Below, in pieces: positions 21,203 to 29,392 of a DNA stretch of 64,000 nt. Every line of letters starts with the position of its first letter. Positions within the stretch are counted from its first letter, which is position 1. Source of the DNA: Paraeggerthella hongkongensis (lineage in GTDB: Bacteria; Actinomycetota; Coriobacteriia; Coriobacteriales; Eggerthellaceae). The DNA lies in the NCBI RefSeq assembly GCF_003340345.1, contig NZ_PPTQ01000011.1:50180-114179 (forward strand). Reading direction: 5' to 3'. The translations under genes and the position numbers were made by a program. Below the pieces are notes generated by a model. That model was given only the letters and a program-made list of their open reading frames with translations. It was not told where the DNA came from and did no database searches.

Positions 21203-21886
21203 TCATGCGCTCATCTCCGTCGGCGAAACCTGCGCCCATATCCCCATGAGCACGTCGATCAGGCCAATGTAGAAACTCGCATCGTCTTCAAGCGACAGCA
21301 ACCGCAACCGATACGCCGTAAGCCAGCCAAGCCGTTCCACAAGGAACAGCCGCGCTTCGTCGCGCATGTCAAAACGCAGCAGCGTTGCCGCAAGATCAAG
21401 CTCAAGGGCCAGATGATCAGGACACGCCGAAAACTCCGGCGGCACCTGAAAGCCCAAGCGCTCGATGAGATCGCGCATGTACAGCGCCGAATCCCCCCAG
21501 TACAATCCACCCGTATTGCGCGAGAACGGCGAAGATCCTGCCACGCTGGTCCAAGGTCGGTACAAAGACTCGACGGGCAAAGCCGACTCGGGAAGCCCGC
21601 CAACGAAATGCCGAGCCGCGAACGCCCGCTTTTCCTGGTACGTAGGAGGACGGAACAAGGCGTTCACCTCGCCGACAGAAAGAAATTCCTGCAACGGGCA
21701 ACGCCTGCGCGCATTGGCGATAGGGCTGGGGGTTTCCCCGAAGGCTCGATCGTCCTGCATGGCGCAACGCGCGGCGTCAAGGAAATCCGACCACGCGGCA
21801 CCGGTCGACGCCTGCTTCCATTCGGCTTCCTCAACCGGCGCAAAGCACATCGACAGCACCGAAAGCATGGCCTCGTCTTTCATCAT
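21203..21886 (-). CDS. TorD/DmsD-family maturation chaperone
   Basis: A 227-residue cytoplasmic protein, all helical, with the TorD family core PDHLALELD at 156-164. Such chaperones bind the Tat signal of a molybdoenzyme and hold it until the cofactor is inserted. It lies directly upstream of the Tat-signal catalytic subunit, its likely client. Sequence outside the core is poorly conserved, as is normal for this family. Confidence 0.88.
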   Translation of the reverse strand: MMKDEAMLSVLSMCFAPVEEAEWKQASTGAAWSDFLDAARCAMQDDRAFGETPSPIANARRRCPLQEFLSVGEVNALFRPPTYQEKRAFAARHFVGGLPESALPVESLYRPWTSVAGSSPFSRNTGGLYWGDSALYMRDLIERLGFQVPPEFSACPDHLALELDLAATLLRFDMRDEARLFLVERLGWLTAYRLRLLSLEDDASFYIGLIDVLMGIWAQVSPTEMSA

Positions 21887-21947
21887 CGCCTTTCCTCCTC
21901 TCCTTGAATCATGCGATTGTCGCGCATCAACAACAGATGAACCGGGG

Positions 21948-22715
21948 TTATCCCTGCACGAGGGTCGCCGTCCTCACGACGCCCTGATCGATGACCTTCT
22001 GAGCAATGTCTTCCCAGTCGATGAACTTGATGGCGCCGTTGGGGCACTGCTCGGCGCAGCGGCCGCACGAAATGCACTTCGTCGAGACGCCCGTTTCGGA
22101 ATCCACCACGGGCATGTTCCACGGGCACGCCATGTGGCACATGCCGCATCCGATGCACTTCTTGACGTCTACCGTGCGCGCGCCGCTTTCTTCGTCGCAG
22201 TAGATAGCGTGAACCGGGCAGTAGTTCATGCACTGCGGGTCGGCGCACTGCTTGCAATGCTCCACCGTGAACTCGCAAGCTCCGTTGCCGTCGCCGAACA
22301 CGCCGTCGCCGGTGTCGGGGCCGGCCCCCCAGTTGTAGTTTTCCCACACACGCACGCGAGCAATGTGCTGGCACACGCGACCGTCGTTCTTCAGCGTGCA
22401 CATCATCTCGCAACGCTGGCAGCCCGAACAGCGGGCACGGTCGGTCACGATCATCTTGGTGGGCGTCGTGCGAATGTCGATGCGCCCCGAGGCGATCGAG
22501 GCGGACGTCACGCCCCACGAAGCCAGCACGCCGCCGACCACCAAGCCGGCTACACCGCAACCGGCCATGGCCAGCACGTCGCGGCGCGTGATGTTTTTCT
22601 TCTTCGGAGTCTCCTCGGACGCGGCGGGCGTCGCAGCGGATCCAGCCGCTGCGGGCTCCTTGGCCTGAGCGCGCTGTTCCTCGGAGGTGTTGTTGTTCAG
22701 ATTGGTATCTGACAT
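21948..22715 (-). CDS. Tat-signal four-cluster Fe-S protein
   Basis: A 255-residue protein. After 40 polar residues there is a Tat motif TRRDVL at 43-48 with a hydrophobic segment ending near residue 66. Four groups of cysteines follow (CSGCQRCEMMC, CKQCADPQCMNYC, CIGCGMCHMAC, CISCGRCAEQC), as in PhsB/YdhY. It is first in the operon with the chaperone and molybdoenzyme, but it also faces the aldehyde:ferredoxin oxidoreductase gene. In E. coli YdhY is paired with the AOR-family protein YdhV, so this protein may be the electron partner of the AOR and not of the Psr complex, which has its own Fe-S subunit. GAGGGGGGAG sets the start. Confidence 0.88.
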   Translation of the reverse strand: MSDTNLNNNTSEEQRAQAKEPAAAGSAATPAASEETPKKKNITRRDVLAMAGCGVAGLVVGGVLASWGVTSASIASGRIDIRTTPTKMIVTDRARCSGCQRCEMMCTLKNDGRVCQHIARVRVWENYNWGAGPDTGDGVFGDGNGACEFTVEHCKQCADPQCMNYCPVHAIYCDEESGARTVDVKKCIGCGMCHMACPWNMPVVDSETGVSTKCISCGRCAEQCPNGAIKFIDWEDIAQKVIDQGVVRTATLVQG

Positions 22716-23069
22716 AGCCTGATACTCCCCCCTCACATATATGGTGAGTCTCGTTTCAGTGGTTTCGCCGCCCTGCGAGCGCTTTCCTTTGCGCCCAGGG
22801 AGGCCCGTCCCGCGCTATCCTTGCATTTCTGCGTTTCCTGGTTCACACAACAATTGCAGTATGCCTACCCTACGCAAACGTCCCTACCCTCTTTGAGGTG
22901 CTTTTGGCTTTAATCGGGCATTTTTGCGAAATACCCTCAAACAGGGTACGCGCACTTCAGAAGAGCAAGGCATACTGGGCGGCGACGAATTCTGTCACCG
23001 TGTTCCGCACGCATCCCCTGGGTTCTCACACAACAAAGAGCCGACTATCAAGAATTTGGAGATGCAAAC
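22716..23069. promoter_or_regulatory. Divergent Fe-S/AOR intergenic region
   Basis: A 354-bp region with no gene. It has three TACCCT elements (22866-22871, 22885-22890, 22932-22937), the last forming a perfect palindrome with AGGGTA. This is where a regulator of both operons would act. Confidence 0.6.
22932..22948. promoter_or_regulatory. Palindrome TACCCT-N5-AGGGTA
   Basis: A perfect 6-5-6 inverted repeat 121 bp before the AOR start. A similar site, TACCCT-N5-GGGATA, is at 27678-27694 before the membrane LuxR regulator gene, and a TACCCT half-site lies at 49804 between another LuxR gene and arcA. It is a candidate operator. Confidence 0.55.
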
Positions 23070-25205
23070 ATGGCTGACGAAAAATCGTACGGATGGGCCG
23101 GTAAGATCCTCCGCGTCGACCTCAGCACGGGCGCGATCACGACGCAACCGACCGACCCCTACAAGGCTTACATCGGCGGCATGGGCCTTGCCAACAAGAT
23201 CATCTACGACGAAGTTCCCGCAGGAACCGATCCTTTGGCGCCCGAGTCCAAGATCGTCTTCGCCGTTGGCCCCCTGACGGCATCGGGCGTGCCCTTGGCC
23301 GGCCGCACCACCATCAGCTTCTTGTCCACCTTCACCACCGACCACCTTCCGGTCGATGCGCACTGCGGCGGCATGATCGGCGCGAAGATCAAGCTGGCCG
23401 GCTACGACGCCATCGTGCTTGAGGGCGCTTCCAGCAAGCCCGTGTACCTGCACATCAAAGACGACCAGGTGGAAATCAAGGACGCCAGCTTCATCTGGGG
23501 CATGGGAACCCGCGCCACCACCGAAACGCTGAACCGCATCGAGGGCATGAGCGCATGCGTGGCCACCATCGGCCCCGCCGGCGAGAACCTGGTTCCGTAC
23601 GCATGCCTCATGAACTCGCGCAACCACTCGGCAGGCGCCGGCGTGGGCACCATCATGGGATCGAAGAAGATCAAGGCTCTGGTGGTCGAAGGCAACGGCA
23701 GCGTGAACGTAGCCGACCCGCAAACGGTAGCGGAGCTGTCCGACTACATGCTGCGCGATATCGTGGGATCGAACAACAACCACGTGGTTCCCTCCACGCA
23801 GCAGGAATGGGCCGAGTACTACGACAAGGGCTCCCGCTGGACGGCGCGCAAGGGTCTGTACTGGGCGCAGGCCGAAGGCGGCCCCATCGAAACCGGCGAG
23901 CCCAAGCCCGGCGAATTGAACACGGTGGGCTACCGCTGCATGAAGTCCGTAAAGGACGACGGCCCTGAAGCCGAGAAGTACACCATCAAGATGAACGGCT
24001 GCCACAGCTGCCCCATCCACTGTTACTCGGACCTGCGCGTACCCGGCAGCAAGGACAACGGCGGCTTCGAGATCACGGGCAACACCTGCGTGCCGAACTT
24101 CCCGTTCCTGTACATGATCAAGATTTTGGGAGACAAGACCACCGTTGAAAACGGCTCCGAGGATTTTGTAATTTGGAACCAGGCTATGGGCTCTACGGTC
24201 GACGACCTGGGCTTGTGGTGCAACTACGCGCAGCTGTACCGCGACATCGCGCACTGCTACGCGACCGGCATCTTCGAGCGCGTGCTGCCGCCCGAGGAAT
24301 ACGCGTTGTTCGACTGGGAGGGCCTCAAGAGCAACGATCCCAGCTTGATGGTGAAGGTGCTGCAGCACATTGCCAAGGGCGACAACGAGATGTCCTACAT
24401 CGCGCACGGCCCCATCGTGTGGTGCAAGCGCTGGGACGACATGGGATGGTTCGACAAGCCGGCTTCCGCGCTGATCAACTACCGCGGCTGGCCCGTGCAC
24501 CACGCCATCGAATGCTTCGGCCAGGTGGGCGGCGTGTACAACATGATGTTCAACCGCGACGACATGATCCACTCCGCCGTCAACTTCCAGGGCTGCGGCT
24601 TGCCCTTCGACCTAAAGAAGCAGATAGCTGCCGAGATCTGGGGCGGCGAGGACGCCATCGACGCCGACAAGAACTACACCCCCATGAACGAGCACAAGGC
24701 GAACTTCGCTTGGTGGAGCATCGTGACCGACGTGCTGCACGACTCGCTTACGCTGTGCAACTGGGTGTGGCCCATGTCCATGAGCCCCTCGAAGACGCGC
24801 GATTACCGCGGCGACCTGGATCTGGAAGCCAAGTTCTTCACCGCCGTCACCGGCGAGCAGGTGTCCACGGATGACCTGTACAAAGCGGGCGCGCGCATCA
24901 TGACGCTGCAGCGTGCCGCAACGGTGCGCGGCATGATGGACCCCGACGGCACGATAGGCTGCAACGACATGCGCAACGTCCACGACGTCATCACCGAGTG
25001 GGTGTTCACCAAGGATCCCGACAAGCAGCCCTTCACCGAAGGCACCGACAAAATGGATCGCGACGACTGGAACAAGGCGCTCGAAATGACGTACGCTAAG
25101 TTCGGCTGGGACGAAAAGCTGGGCTGCCCGACGAAGGATTGCCTGGACTACTACGGCATGGCCGACGTCAAGGAAGAACTTGCCGGCTTGAACTTGCTGC
25201 CGTAA
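23070..25205 (+). CDS. Aldehyde:ferredoxin oxidoreductase-family tungstopterin enzyme
   Basis: A 711-residue protein of the AOR family, which binds a tungsten bis-pterin and one [4Fe-4S] cluster and oxidises aldehydes or reduces carboxylates. Cluster ligands are Cys311, Cys314 and Cys318 (CHSCPIHC) and Cys563 in DSLTLC. The N-terminal GWAGKILRVDLSTG and YIGGMGL motifs are typical pterin-domain features. It is longer than archaeal AOR (about 605 residues). There is no Tat signal, so it is cytoplasmic unless carried by the divergent Tat Fe-S protein. The substrate is unknown. It ends before an 11-bp stem hairpin. Confidence 0.92.
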   Translation: MADEKSYGWAGKILRVDLSTGAITTQPTDPYKAYIGGMGLANKIIYDEVPAGTDPLAPESKIVFAVGPLTASGVPLAGRTTISFLSTFTTDHLPVDAHCGGMIGAKIKLAGYDAIVLEGASSKPVYLHIKDDQVEIKDASFIWGMGTRATTETLNRIEGMSACVATIGPAGENLVPYACLMNSRNHSAGAGVGTIMGSKKIKALVVEGNGSVNVADPQTVAELSDYMLRDIVGSNNNHVVPSTQQEWAEYYDKGSRWTARKGLYWAQAEGGPIETGEPKPGELNTVGYRCMKSVKDDGPEAEKYTIKMNGCHSCPIHCYSDLRVPGSKDNGGFEITGNTCVPNFPFLYMIKILGDKTTVENGSEDFVIWNQAMGSTVDDLGLWCNYAQLYRDIAHCYATGIFERVLPPEEYALFDWEGLKSNDPSLMVKVLQHIAKGDNEMSYIAHGPIVWCKRWDDMGWFDKPASALINYRGWPVHHAIECFGQVGGVYNMMFNRDDMIHSAVNFQGCGLPFDLKKQIAAEIWGGEDAIDADKNYTPMNEHKANFAWWSIVTDVLHDSLTLCNWVWPMSMSPSKTRDYRGDLDLEAKFFTAVTGEQVSTDDLYKAGARIMTLQRAATVRGMMDPDGTIGCNDMRNVHDVITEWVFTKDPDKQPFTEGTDKMDRDDWNKALEMTYAKFGWDEKLGCPTKDCLDYYGMADVKEELAGLNLLP

Positions 25206-25274
25206 CGCCATTTCGCATGCGGGCACCTTGGCGCAAGCCAGATGCCCGTACCCCTCTCCCCCTCCCTCCAAGCA

Positions 25275-25303
25275 CGAGGCCCCGGAATTGCTCCGGGGCC
25301 TCG
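25275..25303 (+). terminator. AOR gene terminator
   Basis: CGAGGCCCCGG pairs perfectly with its complement around a seven-base loop, 70 bp after the AOR stop. There is no T-run, so termination efficiency is uncertain. Confidence 0.75.
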
Positions 25304-25533
25304 CTGTGTAACAGGGTAGCGGGAATGGCAGATGAGGGGCGGTGGAAAAGTTGGGCGCGAGGGGGGGCTGAGACAATCCCGAACGCCCGCAAAACCGAAT
25401 GAAGCCGCTTTTCATCCGCACTTCAAATGTGACCACGCCTTTTACCGGCGCGCCGTTCGTGCGGGCGCCCTCGAGGTTCTCCGTTTTTGCCACAGGTCCC
25501 GATTTGCGCCCACGCCGCTGCGGGGGGATCGCG

Positions 25534-25569
25534 TCCCGCATGGGGCACGCATCCCGCATGGGGCACGCA
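25534..25569. repeat. Two tandem copies of an 18-bp unit
   Basis: TCCCGCATGGGGCACGCA occurs twice without interruption at 25534-25551 and 25552-25569, followed by a partial third copy of six bases. It is probably replication slippage in non-coding DNA. Confidence 0.85.
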
Positions 25570-25601
25570 TCCGCAAGCCCCGCGCCCCCCTTCGCCCCGT
25601 T

Positions 25602-25807
25602 GCGCACGAAAAACCGCCATCGCTGGCAGGTTTTGACGGTTTGAGGTCGTTGTCGAAGTGCGATGAGAGGCATCCGAACACCTAGCAATTTTCTATTGAT
25701 TTTTGACCTGGCGTAACGCGAGATCGCCGTATTACCGCCAAAAGCAAGGAGTCTTCCGACGACCTCAAACCGCAAGAACCTGCCAGCGATGGCGGTTTTT
25801 CGTGCGC
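25602..25807. repeat. 206-bp palindromic element with about 50-bp arms
   Basis: The left arm (25602 to about 25651) and right arm (about 25757-25807) are inverted copies. The outer 29 bp are identical, then a few mismatches, then a further 13-bp match. The 105 bp between are AT-rich and encode nothing recognisable. The build suggests a MITE-like element or a long cruciform. No target-site duplication is evident by eye. Confidence 0.8.
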
Positions 25808-25945
25808 AAGGCCATAGGGAGAGGCCGACGTGAACCTGGCTGTGCGAGGCCCGCGGCCCGCCCCCGAGCCGCGCGCAGGCGGGTTCATGTCGGCGGCAGG
25901 CGCGGAGGCAACGGCGCATCGTCGCCGGGCCGGCCGCAAAGCGAG

Positions 25946-26983
25946 CTACACGTTCATGTAGCGCTCGACGGAAGCCCACTCGGCAAGAGAGCCCGCGTAT
26001 GTGGGCGTAAGGTACTCGGTCGAGAAGTAGTACACGTCGCCGTTCGATGCGCGCGTCTGCTGAACATCGGGATAGAGGCCCGATTCGCGCACCTCGTCCC
26101 ATGCTCGGTCGATCTCCTCGTCAGTCAACCGAAACGGCGGGTTCTTCAAGCTCGATGCAGGCAGCGGACGCGGGTAGACGCGGGATTCCTCGCGAACGCA
26201 ATCCACGAACGTCACCACGTTGTTGTCCTCGGCCGCCAAAAACGCCCAGTGCGCAAACGTGTCGGTCATGCGGCCGCTGTCGTACAGATAGTAGCTGCGC
26301 GCTCCCACCAAAGCCACGATCCCGGTACAATCGACCACGCGCTCGACGGGCTCCGGGTCTTCGTCGGTCGGAACCAAAACCCACTCCCCTTCAAGCTCGA
26401 CCAGCCGATAACCTGCGGGAATGTTCAAATTGGCGAAGGGGCTGCGATCGTCTTGCACAGAAGGCTCCGAAGCAGCCGCTTCGTCCAGATCGACAGCAGC
26501 ATCAACAACCTCGAGATTGCCGGCATCGGCAACCTCGAGCACGGCGTCATCCAACGCCGGCGAACAGGCGCAATCCACGGAAGCGGCGCCGTCCGGCTCC
26601 TCGACAGGCGCGGGCGCCACAATCGCGGGAGGAACCCCCACTGCGCGCGTGGCGCTTCGATACACAACGGCAGGTTCGTCCTCGCTCGCCTGCTCCTGAG
26701 CAGCAGCTTGCTGGTCTTCAAGGTACTCGTACACGAACATCTCGAATTCGTCCGCCGTCATATGGGCAGGAACCAACTCCAGGTCAACCCAGCGCGTCGG
26801 TTCGACCAACTGGCTGTCGGACGACTGCTCTCGCACGTCGTCGAACACGGCCGCAAGCGCATTGCGCTCGGCAAGCTCCAACGCAACCGCTTCTTGATCG
26901 ACAACTTCTTCAGCCGCTTCACAATCGCAGGGCGCATCCTGAAAATCGGCGCCCGCCGACAGCGTATCCTGCACCTCGCTCAT
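25946..26983 (-). CDS. Acidic protein of unknown function
   Basis: A 345-residue protein very rich in Asp, Glu and Ala, with a low-complexity acidic region from about 90 to 190 and a better-ordered C-terminal half from about 190 (IPAGYRLVELEGEWVLVP) to the end. No signal peptide, membrane helix or known motif is visible. Its ATG overlaps the stop codon of the NifU-like gene by 4 bp, so the two proteins are translationally coupled and probably act together. I do not recognise the family. It could be an adaptor or client of the Fe-S scaffold. Confidence 0.75.
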   Translation of the reverse strand: MSEVQDTLSAGADFQDAPCDCEAAEEVVDQEAVALELAERNALAAVFDDVREQSSDSQLVEPTRWVDLELVPAHMTADEFEMFVYEYLEDQQAAAQEQASEDEPAVVYRSATRAVGVPPAIVAPAPVEEPDGAASVDCACSPALDDAVLEVADAGNLEVVDAAVDLDEAAASEPSVQDDRSPFANLNIPAGYRLVELEGEWVLVPTDEDPEPVERVVDCTGIVALVGARSYYLYDSGRMTDTFAHWAFLAAEDNNVVTFVDCVREESRVYPRPLPASSLKNPPFRLTDEEIDRAWDEVRESGLYPDVQQTRASNGDVYYFSTEYLTPTYAGSLAEWASVERYMNV

Positions 26984-27594
26984 GCCCTCACGCCCGCTTT
27001 CGCCAATGCCTCGCTCACCTGCAAGTCAATGCGCGAATCGCGCAGCGAGCAGTGCTCGCACAGCATGCATGTGACCGAATATTCGTCGCATGGCAGTTCG
27101 CGATTCAGCCGATCCAGCGTCGCCCCCTGGCGGATGAGCCAGTCGCCGACCAAAGCGCGCACGCCCTCCACGGCGAACACCGGCGTATGAGCCTTGTCCC
27201 ACGGAACACCGTCGAGCGCTTCCTTCACGTCCTCGGCAGACACGGCAAGCGCTTCGTCAAAGGTCTTCCCTTCGATCATAGAGCAGACCACGCTCGCGCA
27301 CGCCGTCATGGCAAGGCAGCCGCGCGTCTTGAACCCTACGCGCGCAAGCGTTCCCGTTGCCGGATCGACCACAGCGAACAGCCTCAACGCGACCTCGCCG
27401 CGCTTGGACTTCCCCACCATGCTCTGCGCGTTGAAACCCTCGGGCGCGCCGCCGTTGCTGAAGTTCGCCACCACGGCAAGCAGGGTATCGGAATACCCCG
27501 ACACCCCGTCGTCGATAATCGTCTGGTACACATCGGCGGTGCGAATAACCGCCCGCTCGTTCGGCTCGAGGTATACGTCTCTCGTATCTCCCAC
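26980..27594 (-). CDS. NifU/IscU-like Fe-S scaffold with altered cysteines
   Basis: A 204-residue protein. Residues 20-130 resemble the NifU N-terminal (IscU) fold, clearest at FKTRGCLAMTACASVVCSMIEGKTFDEAL, where Cys93 matches the second IscU ligand. The first ligand region (NFSNGGAPEG, near 45-52) has no Cys and the third IscU cysteine is not obvious; in its place the C-terminal part has Cys169, Cys176, Cys179 and Cys182, which could hold a cluster. It may be a cluster carrier or a divergent scaffold. It is upstream of and coupled to the acidic protein. Confidence 0.75.
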   Translation of the reverse strand: MGDTRDVYLEPNERAVIRTADVYQTIIDDGVSGYSDTLLAVVANFSNGGAPEGFNAQSMVGKSKRGEVALRLFAVVDPATGTLARVGFKTRGCLAMTACASVVCSMIEGKTFDEALAVSAEDVKEALDGVPWDKAHTPVFAVEGVRALVGDWLIRQGATLDRLNRELPCDEYSVTCMLCEHCSLRDSRIDLQVSEALAKAGVRA

Positions 27595-27677
27595 GACCCC
27601 GCCTCCTTAGCCTCAAGCACCCGTTACAAACCTGAATAGAACACTGTGCTATGATGAGCCTCGACGCAAGGCTTCCG

Positions 27678-27694
27678 TACCCTCTTTGGGGATA
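27678..27694 (+). promoter_or_regulatory. TACCCT-N5-GGGATA site before LuxR gene
   Basis: Near-palindrome 61 bp before the preferred TTG start of the LuxR regulator, matching the site in the AOR promoter region in spacing and left half. It may be autoregulatory. Confidence 0.45.
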
Positions 27695-27754
27695 ATTTGC
27701 AAGAAAGGCCTTGTTATCAGGAATATCAACGGATCGCTTCGGGGGAGGGCACGG

Positions 27755-29344
27755 TTGGACGATCGGTTGCACGATGCTGCAGGAGAAGCTGATCAGCATG
27801 ACGAGGTGTCGCTGTTCGCCCCGGCACCGCTCGAAGGCGAGCAGGAAGACGGCGCTCGCAATGAATTTCGGAAATTCTCGCCTTTGCTACCCTCGATCGT
27901 GGGCTTGGCATTCGGTCGCGCCGGCCTGATCGTAGCAAGCTACGGAAGCTACACCAGCACCGATGCGGGCATGCTCACCGACGGAGCCATGCTGGTGGCG
28001 CTTGCTTTCCTGGGCGTGTTCTTCTTGTACATCGCCATTACGAAGCGAAGGGTAAAGAAGTCGTTTACCAACGCGCTCGTGCACGTCTGCATCTTCTTCG
28101 AAGCCGTTGGCCTTGCAGCTCTGGGCGCGTTCGAAATGTTCGGAGTGCAAAGCTGGGAAGCTCATTTCGCCATGAGCACCTTGTGCACCCTTGCGTCGTC
28201 GGGGGCCATTTTCTACTGGCTGCTGCGAGCGCGCGGGGCGGCAACCATCACGGCCGCCGTGTACGTGTTCGCCGCGCTCATCCTCAGCGAAATTGAAATC
28301 TATCTGTGCACGCTCATGCCCATCGCCCTGGGAAACCTGGTGGCGTGCGCCCTCGCTCTAGCGCAATACCCCTGCATCCGCTGGGCACGCAAGCAGGCGC
28401 TTGCTCACGACATCCGCTCCATTACGCTTCCTAGCGACTACTTCGGATTTGCAAAGAGCATGCTGACCAGCAAGCGATTCCTCATAGCTACCGCTATCGG
28501 CGTCGGGTGCCTGGCCGTAGTCGACGGCATGCTGCGCGGATACCCCAACGGCCAGCCCATATCGTTTACGCCCGTTACGCGGTTCATCGAATTCCTGGTA
28601 GTCGTAGGCATCAGCGGCACTATCGTTTTCCTGGTTGCGAAGCGGCATCAGCGCATCATGACCGTGGGGATTTTCGTGCTGATGGAACTGCTGGCATGCC
28701 TGGCGCTGATCTGCTATGCGGCGTTTCCGGATGCGCTGGACATCGGCGCCATCTTCACCACCACGCTCAATGCTCTCATGGTGGCATTCAGCTGGTACAT
28801 CATCATCGCGTTCATGAGCTGCGGTTGGCGCGACCCGTACTACTACGCCATCGCAGGCTGGATGGTGTGCTGGGGGTGCCGCGCCGTCACGCGCGTGGCC
28901 CTGATCGAGTTCTACGAGCTGTCCGCCAACGACATGCTCATGTGCGCCGTCATGGGAACGGCCATCGTGCTGTCAACCCAGGTGGTCCTCACGCAGTTCT
29001 TAAGCGTTGCCCAACTGGAAAACGAGAAGGAAGACAAGCGGAAAGAGAAGCAGCAAAGCGTGCTGTCGAAGATCATGGGCCTCGACGAGCACGAAACGCT
29101 TGCCGACATGCGCCAAGCGTCCATGCAGCACAACGCCGAAGAGATAGGTAGGCAGTTCATGCTCTCCGAACGAGAGGTGGAGGTACTGGCCCTGTACGCG
29201 CTAGGATTCACGCAAAAGCGCGTTGCCGAAGAGCTCTTCATCAGCCCCGGCACAACGCATGCGCATATCAAGCGCATCTACGCGAAGACGGGCCTGCACT
29301 CTCGTCAGGAGATTTTGGATTACATGCAGCACTACACGTCGTAG
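27755..29344 (+). CDS. LuxR-family regulator with 12-helix membrane sensor domain
   Basis: A protein of about 529 residues. After a polar N-terminus of about 40 residues there are about twelve membrane helices, then a charged linker (QLENEKEDKRKEK region), then a C-terminal LuxR helix-turn-helix starting at LSEREVEVLALYALG and ending near the C-terminus. This build is characteristic of a large Eggerthellaceae regulator family, many of which sit beside redox enzymes and respond to their substrates. A TTG start is preferred because GGGGGAGG lies six bases before it; an upstream TTG at 27686 would add 23 residues. It is followed directly by an Fe-S protein and an aldolase. Confidence 0.88.
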   Translation: MDDRLHDAAGEADQHDEVSLFAPAPLEGEQEDGARNEFRKFSPLLPSIVGLAFGRAGLIVASYGSYTSTDAGMLTDGAMLVALAFLGVFFLYIAITKRRVKKSFTNALVHVCIFFEAVGLAALGAFEMFGVQSWEAHFAMSTLCTLASSGAIFYWLLRARGAATITAAVYVFAALILSEIEIYLCTLMPIALGNLVACALALAQYPCIRWARKQALAHDIRSITLPSDYFGFAKSMLTSKRFLIATAIGVGCLAVVDGMLRGYPNGQPISFTPVTRFIEFLVVVGISGTIVFLVAKRHQRIMTVGIFVLMELLACLALICYAAFPDALDIGAIFTTTLNALMVAFSWYIIIAFMSCGWRDPYYYAIAGWMVCWGCRAVTRVALIEFYELSANDMLMCAVMGTAIVLSTQVVLTQFLSVAQLENEKEDKRKEKQQSVLSKIMGLDEHETLADMRQASMQHNAEEIGRQFMLSEREVEVLALYALGFTQKRVAEELFISPGTTHAHIKRIYAKTGLHSRQEILDYMQHYTS

Positions 29345-29392
29345 CGCCCGTGCAACGGCGTTGCGAAACCGCGCAAGCAAGGGGGACGCGCC

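Larger units (their letters stand above)
25206..25945. other. Gene-free 740-bp region with repeats
   Basis: No gene is supported here. The stretch contains the AOR terminator, two copies of an 18-bp tandem repeat and a large palindromic element. Open frames in it are translations of the repeats, without start sites or family features. Confidence 0.65.
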
